From Streptomyces sp. VRA16 Mangrove soil (lineage in GTDB: Bacteria; Actinomycetota; Actinomycetes; Streptomycetales; Streptomycetaceae), in the NCBI RefSeq assembly GCF_017377775.1, contig NZ_JAFVLN010000004.1, positions 496,001-560,000 of the forward strand: a DNA stretch of 64,000 nucleotides, read 5' to 3'. Shown here in pieces: positions 45,544 through 54,536 of this stretch (its first letter is position 1; each line of letters starts with the position of its first letter). Position numbers and translations under genes: made by a program. Below the pieces are notes generated by a model, which was not told the origin of the DNA, searched no databases, and was given only the letters and a program-made list of their open reading frames with translations.

Positions 45544-47487
45544 TCAACGCGCCCCGTGCGGGCGCCTCTTCACCCTCATGTCGACCTCGTAGACCAGGGA
45601 TGTGCGGTGGCCGTACTGAATGGTGTACATCCTCTTGCCGCCGTGGACGACCTTGGCGGCCGCCGGGAAGTAGTCGGTGGTCGACCGTGGCGTCACCGTC
45701 GTGACGTAGGCCTGGCCCGACGGCACGGTGTACATGCTCAGCGGCGCCTGCGTCGACGGCGACAGTCCCGCCGGGATCTCGGCGGGGTCCGGGTAGCTGG
45801 TGCCGTAGACCTTGACCGCTTCGACGCCCACGGGGGCGACGACGGTCGCATCGGGCGCCGGCACGGTGTTCCGGCCGTGCGGGTTGTGGAACCAGACCTT
45901 GCTGCCACTGAACCAGATGGCGGTCCAGTCGCCCTGCTTGTCCGCGACGACGAACTGCTGCCCGGCCTGGGCGGTGCTGCCCCAGTCGTTGATCCGGGTG
46001 GTGCCGGGTCCGTCCGGGTGCAGGGCCTGGTCGCCGAAGAGCGGTGCGGACAGGCGGGGTTCGGTGCGCAGCTGCACGAAGTTCGTCGGCCGCCGCACGT
46101 CGGCGCACTCGGGCGTGGCACCGCTCGGGTCGTCGTCGGGACAGATGTGCACGGTGTTCTGGTTGCGGGCGAATCCGGGTGCGATGGTCACGGCGGTCCC
46201 GATCTCACCGACACCGTGCCTGCCGTGGACGGGTACACCCAGCAGGTCCATGAAGTGCTCCCAGTCCCAGAACGGTCCCGGGTCCCAGTGCACCCCCGAG
46301 GCGAGCGCGGAATTGGGGCCCACGACGTTGTCGTGCCCGATGACGTGCTGCCGGTCGAGCGGCACGTCGAAGCGTTCGGCCAGGTACTTCACCAGCTCGG
46401 CCGAGGCCTGGTACTGGCTCTCGGTGTACCAGGTGGCGCCCCGGGCGGCGAAGCCCTCGTGCTCGATGCCGACCGAGTGCATGTTGGTGACGTAGTTGCC
46501 TGCGTGGTAGGCGAGATTCTGGGTGGGGACCATCTGCACGACCGCCCCGTCCGAGGAGCGGATCACATAGTGTGCCGAGGCCGTGCCCGGGAGTTGGGCG
46601 TTGGCGACGGCGGACGCGTAGGAGCCCTCTGTGTCGTGGAGGACGATCTGGTCGATGTCGATGCCGTTGGCGGGCCGGTCGGCAACCTGTCCGTTGGACG
46701 GATGGGCCGCAACGAACGTGCAGGCCAGGGTCGATGGGCACTCGGTCGCCGTGGCCGGCGCGGCCGGCAGCCCGAGCTCGCCGCGCTGCGTGGGCGCCGG
46801 GGCGACCGCGGGGTCGGCGGCGAGCCGGACACGCTGACCGTCGGCCGTTCTGCGTGCGGCGCCCTTCTTCATCGTGGCGAAGACGCGGTCGGCGTAGGCG
46901 GCGGCGCCCTGCCGGTCGCGTGCCTGGCCGTAGCGGGCGACCGCTGCCCACCAGTCGTCCGGGTCGCCGGACAGCCTGCCGTGGAGTTTCTTCTCGTAGG
47001 AGGCGAGCAGCGCCGCACCGCCGCGGATGTTCGCCGCCGCGTCCTCGCGCAGGGCACGGGCCGACAGGCCGGTCAGCTCGGCAGCGGCGCGCAGGGTGTG
47101 CAGGGCGTCGTCGTCCGCCAGCTTCTTGGCATCCTTGCGGCCGGCGGTTCCCGCGGCGCCGCCCGCCATCATGGACGCCGTGACGTCCGTCAGGTGCATC
47201 GGGCCGTAGCCGCCGGAGGTGCTGTGTTGGCCCGGGTGCGTCTCCCAGGCCGACTGTTCGTAGGCCACGGCCAGCAGCACGTGCCGCGGGACGTGGTAGT
47301 CCTCGGCCGCCTGCGCGAACTCCTGTTGCAGCGTGGCGGTGCGGACCGGGCCGTCCTGCGTCGCGCGGGCCACCGCGGGAAGGGCGATGGCGCCCGCCAC
47401 CACCACGGCCGCGGCGCCGAGCGCGACCGGCCGCCTTCGCAGTGCGGGGCGGCGGCGAGAAGGCCGGGCGGGTGAAGTCTCTGTCAT
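45544..47487 (-). CDS. Exported N-acetylmuramoyl-L-alanine amidase with lysozyme-like domain
   Basis: The 647-residue protein has a twin-arginine-rich N-region ([17 protein letters not shown]), a hydrophobic signal core to about residue 42, a lysozyme-like domain ([16 protein letters not shown] to [13 protein letters not shown], about 65-190), and an Amidase_2 domain (about 275-440) with [16 protein letters not shown] and HVIGHDN supplying zinc and catalytic residues. The C-terminal third looks SH3-like. It cleaves the bond between muramic acid and stem peptide outside the membrane. Start chosen as MTETSPARP at 47487. Confidence 0.88.
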   Translation of the reverse strand: MTETSPARPSRRRPALRRRPVALGAAAVVVAGAIALPAVARATQDGPVRTATLQQEFAQAAEDYHVPRHVLLAVAYEQSAWETHPGQHSTSGGYGPMHLTDVTASMMAGGAAGTAGRKDAKKLADDDALHTLRAAAELTGLSARALREDAAANIRGGAALLASYEKKLHGRLSGDPDDWWAAVARYGQARDRQGAAAYADRVFATMKKGAARRTADGQRVRLAADPAVAPAPTQRGELGLPAAPATATECPSTLACTFVAAHPSNGQVADRPANGIDIDQIVLHDTEGSYASAVANAQLPGTASAHYVIRSSDGAVVQMVPTQNLAYHAGNYVTNMHSVGIEHEGFAARGATWYTESQYQASAELVKYLAERFDVPLDRQHVIGHDNVVGPNSALASGVHWDPGPFWDWEHFMDLLGVPVHGRHGVGEIGTAVTIAPGFARNQNTVHICPDDDPSGATPECADVRRPTNFVQLRTEPRLSAPLFGDQALHPDGPGTTRINDWGSTAQAGQQFVVADKQGDWTAIWFSGSKVWFHNPHGRNTVPAPDATVVAPVGVEAVKVYGTSYPDPAEIPAGLSPSTQAPLSMYTVPSGQAYVTTVTPRSTTDYFPAAAKVVHGGKRMYTIQYGHRTSLVYEVDMRVKRRPHGAR

Positions 47488-47502
47488 CTCACATCTCACT
47501 GT

Positions 47503-47535
47503 TGAATGAGCCGAACTGTTGTGAATGAGCCGAAC
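47503..47535. repeat. 19-nt-period direct repeat upstream of the amidase gene
   Basis: TGAATGAGCCGAAC occurs at 47503-47516 and 47522-47535. The tandem layout about 16-48 nt before the amidase start resembles a response-regulator binding site on the minus strand (GTTCGGCTCATTCA twice). Confidence 0.55.
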
Positions 47536-47660
47536 GATGGCTTCGTCATGCGCGCGGCATCGCTCCGCGAGGCGTCCCTGCCGGTGAGCGGGCAGGGACA
47601 CGCCTACGCGGGGCCTGCGCCATGGGAGTTGTGCTCTGCCGAACATGGCTGGTGTACGCG

Positions 47661-47692
47661 CGACGGGCGCGGGGTGGGAACCGCGCCCGTCG
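47661..47692 (-). terminator. 12-bp stem terminator after the epoxide-hydrolase-like gene
   Basis: CGACGGGCGCGG (47661-47672) pairs with CCGCGCCCGTCG (47681-47692) just beyond the stop of the hydrolase gene on the minus strand. Confidence 0.8.
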
Positions 47693-47701
47693 CAGCGGTC
47701 G

Positions 47702-48436
47702 TCAGTCCCCAGCGTGCGCGCTCCAGTGGCCTTCCAGGATCTCTGCGACCTCGGCAGGCCGCTGCAGCGGCGGCCAGTGGTTGCAGTCCATTTCGACCAC
47801 GGCGGAGGCATGCAGCGAGGCACCGAGCTTGCGCCCGAACTCGATCTGGCACGCGGGGTCGAGTGCTCCCCAGAACACCAGACAGGGCGCCGACACGGCC
47901 GCAAGTCCCGGTTCCCACTCCGCCCCCATGGTGACGGCGGAGCGATACAGCTTCAGGACGGAGTCCTTCATCGGCTCGTCCACGCGGCTCACCATGTCGT
48001 CGGCCAGCCGGCGGGGTACGTCGAAGCCGGCCGCCAGGTCCGCTGCGAACGGCTCCGCACGCAGGTCGCGCATGAACCGGTCGCCCTCGACCTGGTCCTG
48101 CCAGGTCTTGGCCAACGGGTGCCAGACATAACCGGAGTTGACCGGCCCGTTGCCGCCGGCCCAGGTACGCACCAGATCGGGGCGCAGGTAGGCGACGCGC
48201 AGGGTGAGGATGCAGCCCCAGTCGTGGCCGACCAGGTCCACCGGCTCACCGACCCGCTCCAGGCGTCGGATCAGCCAGTCGACGTACTCCTCCTTCGAGG
48301 AGCCGAATCCGTTGGGACGCGGGGCACCGAACCCGGGCAGGTCCCAGGCCTCCACATCGGTGCGGGTCAGGTGCCGGCGCACGCCGTCCCACACGTGGTG
48401 GGTGTCGGGCACGCCGTGGATCAGGATGGCAGGCAT
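47702..48436 (-). CDS. Alpha/beta hydrolase, epoxide hydrolase/haloalkane dehalogenase-like
   Basis: A 244-residue hydrolase with an early oxyanion motif ([13 protein letters not shown]) and an aspartate nucleophile in VGHDWGC, the form used by epoxide hydrolases and dehalogenases rather than serine esterases. The acid lies near WGALDPAC and the histidine in CNHWPPL. AAGGAATC precedes the ATG at 48436. A perfect CACACCGTGTG palindrome lies 60 nt upstream; no ECF41-type -10 is found. Confidence 0.88.
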   Translation of the reverse strand: MPAILIHGVPDTHHVWDGVRRHLTRTDVEAWDLPGFGAPRPNGFGSSKEEYVDWLIRRLERVGEPVDLVGHDWGCILTLRVAYLRPDLVRTWAGGNGPVNSGYVWHPLAKTWQDQVEGDRFMRDLRAEPFAADLAAGFDVPRRLADDMVSRVDEPMKDSVLKLYRSAVTMGAEWEPGLAAVSAPCLVFWGALDPACQIEFGRKLGASLHASAVVEMDCNHWPPLQRPAEVAEILEGHWSAHAGD

Positions 48437-48495
48437 GAGTGATTCCTTCGTCAGGAGACGACTGCGCCTCAGGGCGGGAGAGAATCACATCTTGT

Positions 48496-48506
48496 CACAC
48501 CGTGTG
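48496..48506. promoter_or_regulatory. Perfect CACACCGTGTG palindrome upstream of the hydrolase gene
   Basis: The 11-bp palindrome with a central C lies in the divergent region between hydrolase and eroded sigma genes. Similar sites occur at 3804, 14697, 29004 and 35107. Confidence 0.4.
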
Positions 48507-48591
48507 TTAATGGTGCGGCCCTCCGGCCGACCGCGGGGCCGCCCGGCCTCGCCGACGTGCTCAGCCGCCCCTCCCTGTGCTCGCCGGCCCC

Positions 48592-48618
48592 TGTCACAGG
48601 ATTCCCGCTCGCCCGGTC
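48592..48618 (+). promoter_or_regulatory. ECF41-type promoter of the second eroded sigma-like gene
   Basis: TGTCACA (48592-48598), 15 nt, CGGTC (48614-48618): exact match, 59 nt before the start codon. Confidence 0.9.
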
Positions 48619-48676
48619 TGCTGTGCAACGAACGCCCCGCCGCGGCTGTGGCGGGGCCCAGGAGGAGAGGACCCCC

Positions 48677-49582
48677 ATGGGTGACATTGGTGAGGCAGCG
48701 TCGCTCACCGAGCTGCTCGACGAGCGACGGCATCTGCTGGACGTCGCCTCCTGGATGCTCGGCCTCGGCCCCGAGGCCGAGGACGTCGTCGCCCATGCCT
48801 ACCGGCGGTGGTACGCCCTGAGCGACGCCCAGCGCAGGAGGATCACCGAGCCGCGCAGCTGGCTGGCCAGAACCACGGGCACCATCTGCCTGGCCCGGCT
48901 GCCCCTGCAGAAGGGCGCGCCCGCGGCCGCCGGTGAAGCCGCCACAGTGCCCGGCCGGGCACTGGCCGAAGAGGTCGGAGACATCCTGCGCAAGGCGCTG
49001 AACACACTGTCCCCGGCCGAACAGGCCGCGTTCTTTCTCGACGCCGTCCCCGTCGCGCCGCCCCGGCCGGTCACGGAGACCATGGGGCCACGGTCCGGCC
49101 CCTGGCCCGAACCGGCCCGCCGTGCCCGCCCCGGCCCGGGTGAGCCCCGGGCAGGTGCCACGCCTCCCTACCGGCACGACCAGGTCGTCCACGCCGTGCG
49201 CGGGGCATGTGCCGCACTGGATGCGGCGGGTCTTGAGTCCCTGCTGGCACCGGACGTCAGCGCGTATTTCGACGGTGGCGGCAAGGTCCGCGCACTGTCC
49301 CGCCCGGTGCACGGCCGTCGGGCGGTGGGCCACGCACTGCTGACCCTGCTCGCCCCGCAGCCCCACACCGTCCTCCAGCTGCGTCCTGCCAACGGCCGCA
49401 CCGCCCTCGTCGTGGGCCACCACGACAAGGTCGCCGCGGTCATCAGCTTCGCCGTCACCCGGGATCTGGTCACCCGCGTGTGGGCCGTCCTCAACCCGGA
49501 CAAGTTGCGCGCCTGGAACCGTGGTCCCACCGACGCCGTCGAACGCGGCGTACAAGAAGGTGAACGGTCGACGCTCCGATAG
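48677..49582 (+). CDS. ECF41-like protein with eroded sigma regions, second copy
   Basis: The 301-residue paralogue of 41373-42254 shares LLDERRHLLDVASWMLGLG and AYRRWYALSDAQRRRI. Region 4 starts as LSPAEQAAFFLDAV and then turns into a Pro/Arg/Gly-rich stretch (PVAPPRPVTETMGPRSGPW), so the DNA-binding helix is gone. The SnoaL-like domain keeps FDGGGKVRAL and LNPDKLRAWN. GGAGGAGAGGA precedes the ATG. It is itself under an exact ECF41-type promoter, consistent with a feedback or decoy role. Confidence 0.83.
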   Translation: MGDIGEAASLTELLDERRHLLDVASWMLGLGPEAEDVVAHAYRRWYALSDAQRRRITEPRSWLARTTGTICLARLPLQKGAPAAAGEAATVPGRALAEEVGDILRKALNTLSPAEQAAFFLDAVPVAPPRPVTETMGPRSGPWPEPARRARPGPGEPRAGATPPYRHDQVVHAVRGACAALDAAGLESLLAPDVSAYFDGGGKVRALSRPVHGRRAVGHALLTLLAPQPHTVLQLRPANGRTALVVGHHDKVAAVISFAVTRDLVTRVWAVLNPDKLRAWNRGPTDAVERGVQEGERSTLR

Positions 49583-49600
49583 CGCACGCACCGTTGCGGT

Positions 49601-49618
49601 TTGCCATGACAGTGGCAA
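49601..49618. promoter_or_regulatory. TTGCCA-N6-TGGCAA palindrome
   Basis: Inverted repeat TTGCCA (49601-49606) and TGGCAA (49613-49618) lies 19 nt after the sigma-like stop and about 145 nt before the next gene. It is operator-like in form; the regulator is unknown. Confidence 0.35.
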
Positions 49619-49763
49619 CAATCGGTGGACAAGTCCTGTGCACACGCCCTTCACCATCCACACTGCATCGTCATCCCAGCGCATGCCGGGGTTCCGAACG
49701 CATCGTTGCGGCGCATCGCGGCTGGACGGGGCGTGGCACGCGAGTCGGGGGCGAGAGGGAGAA

Positions 49764-50363
49764 ATGGTTTCGGCATCACGAATGGCACGTACGGCACGCA
49801 CGGCACGCACGGCACGCACCATCGAGAACACCGCTGAGAGCCTCCAAGGAGAGCTGGACCGCCTGGAGTTGCAGAAACGGTCGTTGGAGCGGGAACTCGC
49901 CGCCGTAGCCGACCATCTCGACACTGTACGCCGGGCCGTGCACGCTCTGGAAAGTGTGATGACGGGCCAGGCGGACCCACCGCCCGCGGCGCAACCCACC
50001 GCCACGCCCCGGCCCGCCCCCACAGCATCCACGCAGCAGCCGCCCCCGCGCGAGAAGACCCCCCGCGGGACCACGGGGAAAGCGGCGGTCGAGGGGCCCG
50101 AACGGCGAGTGTCCGGGGCACGAGCCCCTTCGCGTGCGGCCCACCGCGAGGACCGCACCTACGGCAGGCTGACGGAGCAGATCCTCGCCCACCTCGCACA
50201 GGCAGGTGACACCGATGTCCGCGCCCGCGACGTGGCGGCAGCGCTGGGCCGCGCCACCGACAGCGGGAGCATCAATGCGATCCGCAGCACGCTCGACCGA
50301 CTCGTCGGCGCGTCCCGCATCCGGCGCACGGGCCGGGGCCTCTACCGCTCTCTGCCGTCCTAG
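49764..50363 (+). CDS. Coiled-coil protein with C-terminal winged-helix domain, second copy
   Basis: The 199-residue paralogue of 43576-44109 shares the coiled coil (ENTAESLQGELDRLELQKRSL) and C-terminal domain (DRTYGRLTEQILAHLAQAGD to SRIRRTGRGLYRSL). Its N-terminus has an added tandem repeat, MARTARTARTART, encoded by CGGCACGCA units at 49785-49817, which may come from slippage. ATG at 49764 has GAGAGGGAG upstream. A terminator follows. Confidence 0.75.
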   Translation: MVSASRMARTARTARTARTIENTAESLQGELDRLELQKRSLERELAAVADHLDTVRRAVHALESVMTGQADPPPAAQPTATPRPAPTASTQQPPPREKTPRGTTGKAAVEGPERRVSGARAPSRAAHREDRTYGRLTEQILAHLAQAGDTDVRARDVAAALGRATDSGSINAIRSTLDRLVGASRIRRTGRGLYRSLPS

Positions 50364-50400
50364 GCCCTCCGCCGTGGCCCAACCGCACACACCACGGGCC

Positions 50401-50440
50401 CCCGGACGCCGGTTCGCGGGGGATCGAGAAGGCGTCCGGG
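50401..50440 (+). terminator. 10-bp stem terminator
   Basis: CCCGGACGCC (50401-50410) pairs with GGCGTCCGGG (50431-50440), 37 nt after the winged-helix gene. Confidence 0.7.
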
Positions 50441-50558
50441 AGCCACGGCCACCCGCCACGTGCTGCGCAGCGGATGCGGCAGTGTCCCGGCGTCCTCGTG
50501 CGGGGTAGCTCGGCGCCGGAAACACTGCATTCAGCCTACCGCATCGTGCCACGCCAAA

Positions 50559-50604
50559 TGACACTGTCGGGCTCCGGGAAGTGACACTACCGATAACAGT
50601 GTCA
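50559..50604. promoter_or_regulatory. TGACACT repeats and palindrome before the aminopeptidase-like gene
   Basis: TGACACT occurs at 50559-50565 and 50582-50588, and its inverse AGTGTCA at 50598-50604. The last two form a 23-bp palindrome with a 9-nt centre, in the form of a TetR-family operator. The rest of 50441-50660 shows no gene. Confidence 0.45.
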
Positions 50605-50660
50605 TCAACGGTGTCGTTTCCTCTTGAAGTACCGCCTTCGCGCACGGATCATCGGACAGC

Positions 50661-51572
50661 GTGAACCACTCGTACCAGTCATCACCGCTGTCTCCCGGCA
50701 CTCATGTCCTCACTGTCCGGCACGGCCCTGCCCGCATCGAACAGCGCTACCACGTCGCCGGATCGGGCCCCGTGTGCGTCGCTCATTCCGGCGGACCGGG
50801 CATAGGTTGGGACTACCTGAGGATCCCCGAACTCGAAGAGCACCTGACCATGGTGTACATCGAGCCGGTCGGCACCGGGAACTCCGGGCGCCTGCCCGAC
50901 GCCCGCGACTACACCGTGCCCACGTACGCGCAGTTCCTGCACCAGGTCGTCGACCACCTCGCACAGCCACGGATCCATCTGCTGGGCCACTCCCACGGCG
51001 GTTTCGTCGCCCAGCGCTACGCTCTTGAGCACCCGGACCGCCTGGCCTGCCTCGTTCTGTACGACACCTCTCCCGTGGCGGACGAAACGTTCTGGTCGGC
51101 GGCTGTCGCCGCCATGGACCTGTTCGTGGAACGCAACGTCGGCGCCCATCCCGAGGTGGCCGGTTACACCGACGCCCTCACCACCCCGCTGGGCGCGCTC
51201 AACGACGACGGCGCCACGGCCGTCTTGCGGCAGATCATGCCGGCCTATCTCTTCGACTACTGGGGCAGGGAAGGGGAGTTCGGACCCGCCCGCCGGTTGC
51301 TGCGGATGTACGCGGAGCCCAACCGGGGGCAGGGCGCCCCCTTCGACGTCCGTGCGGAACTGTCCCGGATCACCGCCGCAACCCTGGTCCTGGCCGGAAG
51401 CGACGACTTCATCTGCGGCCCGCGCTGGGCTCGGCTCCTGCACCAGGGGCTGCCCGACGCCGAGCCGGCGATCCTGAAGGACACCGGGCACCTCGCCCAC
51501 CTCGAACGGCCCGCCCTGTTCGCCGCCACCGTGCTGGAGTTCCTGAAGAACCGCGGCGGCCTCTCCTCCTGA
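50661..51572 (+). CDS. Alpha/beta hydrolase, proline iminopeptidase-like
   Basis: A 303-residue hydrolase with HSGGPGIGWDYL (oxyanion region of the proline-iminopeptidase branch), nucleophile elbow GHSHGG, Asp in LAGSDDFICG and His in DTGHLAHLE. GTG at 50661 has only a weak ribosome site. Proline iminopeptidase-type proteins also include lactonases and haloperoxidase-like enzymes. The palindrome upstream suggests repressor control. Confidence 0.85.
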   Translation: MNHSYQSSPLSPGTHVLTVRHGPARIEQRYHVAGSGPVCVAHSGGPGIGWDYLRIPELEEHLTMVYIEPVGTGNSGRLPDARDYTVPTYAQFLHQVVDHLAQPRIHLLGHSHGGFVAQRYALEHPDRLACLVLYDTSPVADETFWSAAVAAMDLFVERNVGAHPEVAGYTDALTTPLGALNDDGATAVLRQIMPAYLFDYWGREGEFGPARRLLRMYAEPNRGQGAPFDVRAELSRITAATLVLAGSDDFICGPRWARLLHQGLPDAEPAILKDTGHLAHLERPALFAATVLEFLKNRGGLSS

Positions 51573-51594
51573 CCGTCACAGGGTGCTCCGCATC

Positions 51595-51621
51595 TGTCAC
51601 AAGGTGAGTCACTGCCCGGTC
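51595..51621 (+). promoter_or_regulatory. ECF41-type promoter of the flavohaemoglobin gene
   Basis: TGTCACA (51595-51601), 15 nt, CGGTC (51617-51621): exact match. The leader is about 75 nt and contains the imperfect repeat ATGAGA (51638-51643)/TCTCAT (51676-51681). Confidence 0.88.
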
Positions 51622-51700
51622 AATCATGCGAGTACGGATGAGAGACCGGCGGTGACCCACGCCGGAAAATACGCATCTCATTTACCATTTTGGAGTCGGC

Positions 51701-52912
51701 ATGCTGTCCCAGCGATCCACACAGATCGTGCGTACCACCCTGCCTGCCGTAGGGGCATCCCTCGGCACCATCACCGAACTCTTCTACCGCCGCATGTTCG
51801 AGGAACGGCCCGAACTGTTGCGCGACTTGTTCAACCGGGCGAACCAGGCGAACGGCGCCCAGCGTGAGGCGCTCGCCGGCGCCGTCGCCGCCTTCGCGAC
51901 CGCGCTGGTGGACCACCCGGACGAGCGCCCGGACGCCGTCCTGGGCCGCATCGCGAACAAGCACGCCTCGCTCGGCATCACCTCCGACCAGTACACGCTG
52001 GTCGCCCGCCACCTTCTGGGAGCCGTCGCCCAGGTCCTCGGTGACGCCGTGACCCCTGAGGTGGCGGCCGCCTGGGACGAGGTCTACTGGCTCATGGCCA
52101 ACGCCCTCATCGCCATGGAGGCGCGCCTGTACGCGCAGGCGCAGGTCGAGGACGGCGCCGTCTGGCAGACCATGGAGGTCAGCGACCGCCACGAGGAGAC
52201 CCCCGACGCGGTCTCCCTCGTCCTACGACGCGCCGACGGGGCGCCGACCGGCCCCTTCGTCCCCGGCCAGTACGTCAGCGTGCGGGTCGAACTGCCCGAC
52301 GGGGCCCACCAGATACGGCAGTACAGCCTCTCCTCGGCCCCTGGCCTCAAGACCTGGCGCATCACCGTCAAGCGGGAGCACTCCCCCGGCGGCAGCGTTC
52401 CCGAGGGTGAGGTCTCCTCCTGGCTGCACGCCCACGCCCGCCCCGGCGACACGCTCCAGGTCTCCCTCCCCTTCGGCGACCTCCTGCTCGACCAGGGTGA
52501 CGGCCCGTTGCTGCTCGCCTCGGCGGGCATCGGCATCACCCCCATGCTGGCGATGCTGGAGCACCTGGCCACTGCCTCACCCGACCGGCCCGTCACCGTC
52601 GTCCACGCGGACCGCTCCCCCGCCGATCACGCCCACCGGCTCGAACTCGTCGAACTGACCGAGCGGCTCCCGCACGCCTCACTACACGTGTGGTACGAGG
52701 ACATCGACCACCCGGACGCCGTCGCGGTCCATGTGAACGAGGGCCTGACCGACATCGCCCGCCTTTCCCCCGCGCCCGACACCACGGCATTCCTGTGCGG
52801 CCCCCTGGCCTTCATGAAGGCAGTCCGCACCGACCTGCTCGACCACGGCCTGAGCCCCAGATCCATCCACTACGAGGTGTTCGGCCCCGACCTGTGGCTC
52901 AGCAAACCGTGA
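51701..52912 (+). CDS. hmp: Flavohaemoglobin (nitric oxide dioxygenase)
   Basis: The 403-residue protein has an N-terminal globin domain with Tyr29 (B10) and proximal His88 (IANKHASLG), an FAD domain with RQYSLSSAP near 210, and an NAD domain with ASAGIGITPMLAML and a C-terminal CGPLAFMKAV. It oxidises nitric oxide to nitrate using NAD(P)H and oxygen. Its start overlaps nothing upstream, and its stop overlaps the TetR start (GTGA), so the two form one operon under an ECF41-type promoter. Confidence 0.93.
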   Translation: MLSQRSTQIVRTTLPAVGASLGTITELFYRRMFEERPELLRDLFNRANQANGAQREALAGAVAAFATALVDHPDERPDAVLGRIANKHASLGITSDQYTLVARHLLGAVAQVLGDAVTPEVAAAWDEVYWLMANALIAMEARLYAQAQVEDGAVWQTMEVSDRHEETPDAVSLVLRRADGAPTGPFVPGQYVSVRVELPDGAHQIRQYSLSSAPGLKTWRITVKREHSPGGSVPEGEVSSWLHAHARPGDTLQVSLPFGDLLLDQGDGPLLLASAGIGITPMLAMLEHLATASPDRPVTVVHADRSPADHAHRLELVELTERLPHASLHVWYEDIDHPDAVAVHVNEGLTDIARLSPAPDTTAFLCGPLAFMKAVRTDLLDHGLSPRSIHYEVFGPDLWLSKP

Positions 52913-53580
52913 CCACCGACCTGCCGCCGGGCCCGAAACCCGCGGAGGCACTGCGCGCCGACGCCGAGCGCAACCGCGAGCGCATCCTGGCGGCGGCCCA
53001 CCGCCTCTTCTCCCGCGAAGGTCTCGGTGTCTCGATGACAGCTGTCGCACGCGAGGCCGACGTCGGCAACGCCACCCTGTTCCGTCGTTTCGCCACCAAG
53101 GAACTCCTCATCGAAGCCGTGTTCAAGGACCGCGTCGACGTCTACAACAACCTCGTGACCACCTGCTCGAAAAACCCGGACCCCTGGCAGGGCTTCACCG
53201 ACTACGTCCAGTGCGTCTGCACCTTGCAAGCCTCGGATCCGGCCTTCCTCGAGGTCCTGACCCTCACATTCCCCGATGGCACCGTGGAGACCCGACGTGC
53301 CGAAGCGGAACGCCGTGTCCTCGACCTCATCTCCCGGGCCAAGGAGATCGGCCATCTGCGCCAGGACTTCAGCGAACGCGACCTCACCATCCTGCTGATG
53401 GCCAACTCCGGTGTCCTGCGCGCGGCAGGCCCGACCTCCGACGCCTCGCGCCGGCTCACCGCACAACTGCTGCGGGCCTACGCCACCAAGGACGCGCCCC
53501 CCGTCGCCCTGCCCAAGGCACCACCGCGCGCGGAGCTCTACCACGCCATGATCCGTCTCCTACGGGGACACTCCACCTGA
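52909..53580 (+). CDS. TetR-family regulator
   Basis: The 223-residue protein has an N-terminal HTH (RILAAAHRLFSREGLGVSMT to VGNATLFRRFATKEELL-like, about residues 22-68) and a ligand-binding C-terminal part typical of the TetR_C_33-like group. GTG at 52909 overlaps the hmp stop, so translation is coupled. It may repress its own operon or the gene at 50661, which has a palindrome upstream. A strong terminator follows. Confidence 0.88.
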   Translation: MTTDLPPGPKPAEALRADAERNRERILAAAHRLFSREGLGVSMTAVAREADVGNATLFRRFATKELLIEAVFKDRVDVYNNLVTTCSKNPDPWQGFTDYVQCVCTLQASDPAFLEVLTLTFPDGTVETRRAEAERRVLDLISRAKEIGHLRQDFSERDLTILLMANSGVLRAAGPTSDASRRLTAQLLRAYATKDAPPVALPKAPPRAELYHAMIRLLRGHST

Positions 53581-53590
53581 CCCGTCCCAC

Positions 53591-53632
53591 CCATGCTGTG
53601 GCCCCGGACCCCTGTCCGGGGCCACAGCATGG
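53591..53632 (+). terminator. Perfect 18-bp stem terminator after the TetR gene
   Basis: Arms 53591-53608 (CCATGCTGTGGCCCCGGA) and 53615-53632 are perfectly complementary around a 6-nt loop. It marks the end of the ECF41-promoter-rich region. Confidence 0.9.
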
Positions 53633-53834
53633 CGGCCGCCGCTCGTTCACCGCTGCGGGACCTCGACACGGCCGATACTGGCTCACTCCCAGGCCAAAGC
53701 CCACGGATGCCGAGGCGGGGCGGGCGCGGGCGCGACCACCCGCAGGCAATCGACGCGATCGCCTGGACGCTCCAGAGAGGCTCTCGATGGTGCGCCTCCC
53801 GGCGGAGTACGGCTCGTGGCACGGCCGGCCCGCC

Positions 53835-53896
53835 ACCAGCGATCGCGGACCCGTCGTCGATCATCAGGTCCAGCACGAGTACGTCCGGATCACGTC
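53835..53896 (-). pseudogene. Possible remnant of a response-regulator receiver domain
   Basis: On the minus strand a short frame reads RDPDVLVLDLMIDDGSAIAG, which resembles the phosphoacceptor strand of NarL-type receivers. An in-frame stop lies just before it and no other receiver motif follows. The match is short. Confidence 0.3.
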
Positions 53897-54257
53897 ACTC
53901 GGCGCCCAGGCTCCACCACCCTCACTGGAAACGAAACCGTTCGACCGGCGCCCGTAGTGCCGTACAGAGCCGAAAGCTGCCAGTCGGCCCTGGGATTCCC
54001 TGGGACTTTTCTGGGACTTCCAGCCTTATTAAGCGGCATGAGCGTGAAACAGCCGCAAGGCCATTCGCACTGGTCAGCGACCTCAAGCCAGGCATCGCGG
54101 CAGGTCACCGTGTCCATCGGTCTCTTCCGGGACATCTGATCAGCACGACTCAGTAGGTCCAACGCTCAGCGTCGCCTGCCCTCGGCGCCCCCTCGATGCT
54201 CGCCACCTTGTCAGGGTCTGACCTGCCCGACAAGGCCCCTGACACTCCATCAGAACG

Positions 54258-54295
54258 AGCGTCAAATGAGCGTCTCGAGCGTCATTTCAGCGTCA
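54258..54295 (+). repeat. Four AGCGTC repeats
   Basis: AGCGTC starts at 54258, 54269, 54278 and 54289, with alternating 11/9-nt steps (two units per 20 nt). Three of the four continue as AGCGTCA. The regular phasing suggests a protein-binding array such as an iteron or recombinase site. Confidence 0.55.
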
Positions 54296-54350
54296 ATATA
54301 TCGCCCGTAACGCCCACACCGCACATCATGCGCACGCATAAAACCGCAGC

Positions 54351-54452
54351 TCAGGAGCCCATTGCGGTCGGTTCGAGGATGGCGACACACTCCACATGAT
54401 GGGTCATCGGGAACAGGTCGAGCCGCCTCCACCCTGCGAGCCCAACTGGCAC
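54351..54452 (-). pseudogene. C-terminal remnant of a TrmA/RlmD-type RNA methyltransferase
   Basis: The minus-strand frame ends GWRRLDLFPMTHHVECVAILEP, the characteristic C-terminus of class I RNA (uracil-5-)-methyltransferases with a TRAM domain. Everything upstream of about 25 residues is unrelated, so only the gene's tail remains. It marks a deletion or insertion end point. Confidence 0.7.
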
Positions 54453-54536
54453 CAACGTAGGGGCCCGGTCGTTGCGTGGAGTGACCGGCCAACGGGCCTT
54501 CGAGCCCATCCGGCACGGCCCACCAGACAAGCTCGC

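Noticed and set aside
48493..48499. TGTCACA between the hydrolase and eroded sigma genes
   Set aside because: No -10 at the right distance. The real promoter of the sigma-like gene is at 48592-48618.
51574..51580. CGTCACA just upstream of the hmp promoter
   Set aside because: No CGGTC at 15 nt; the exact promoter at 51595 is sufficient.
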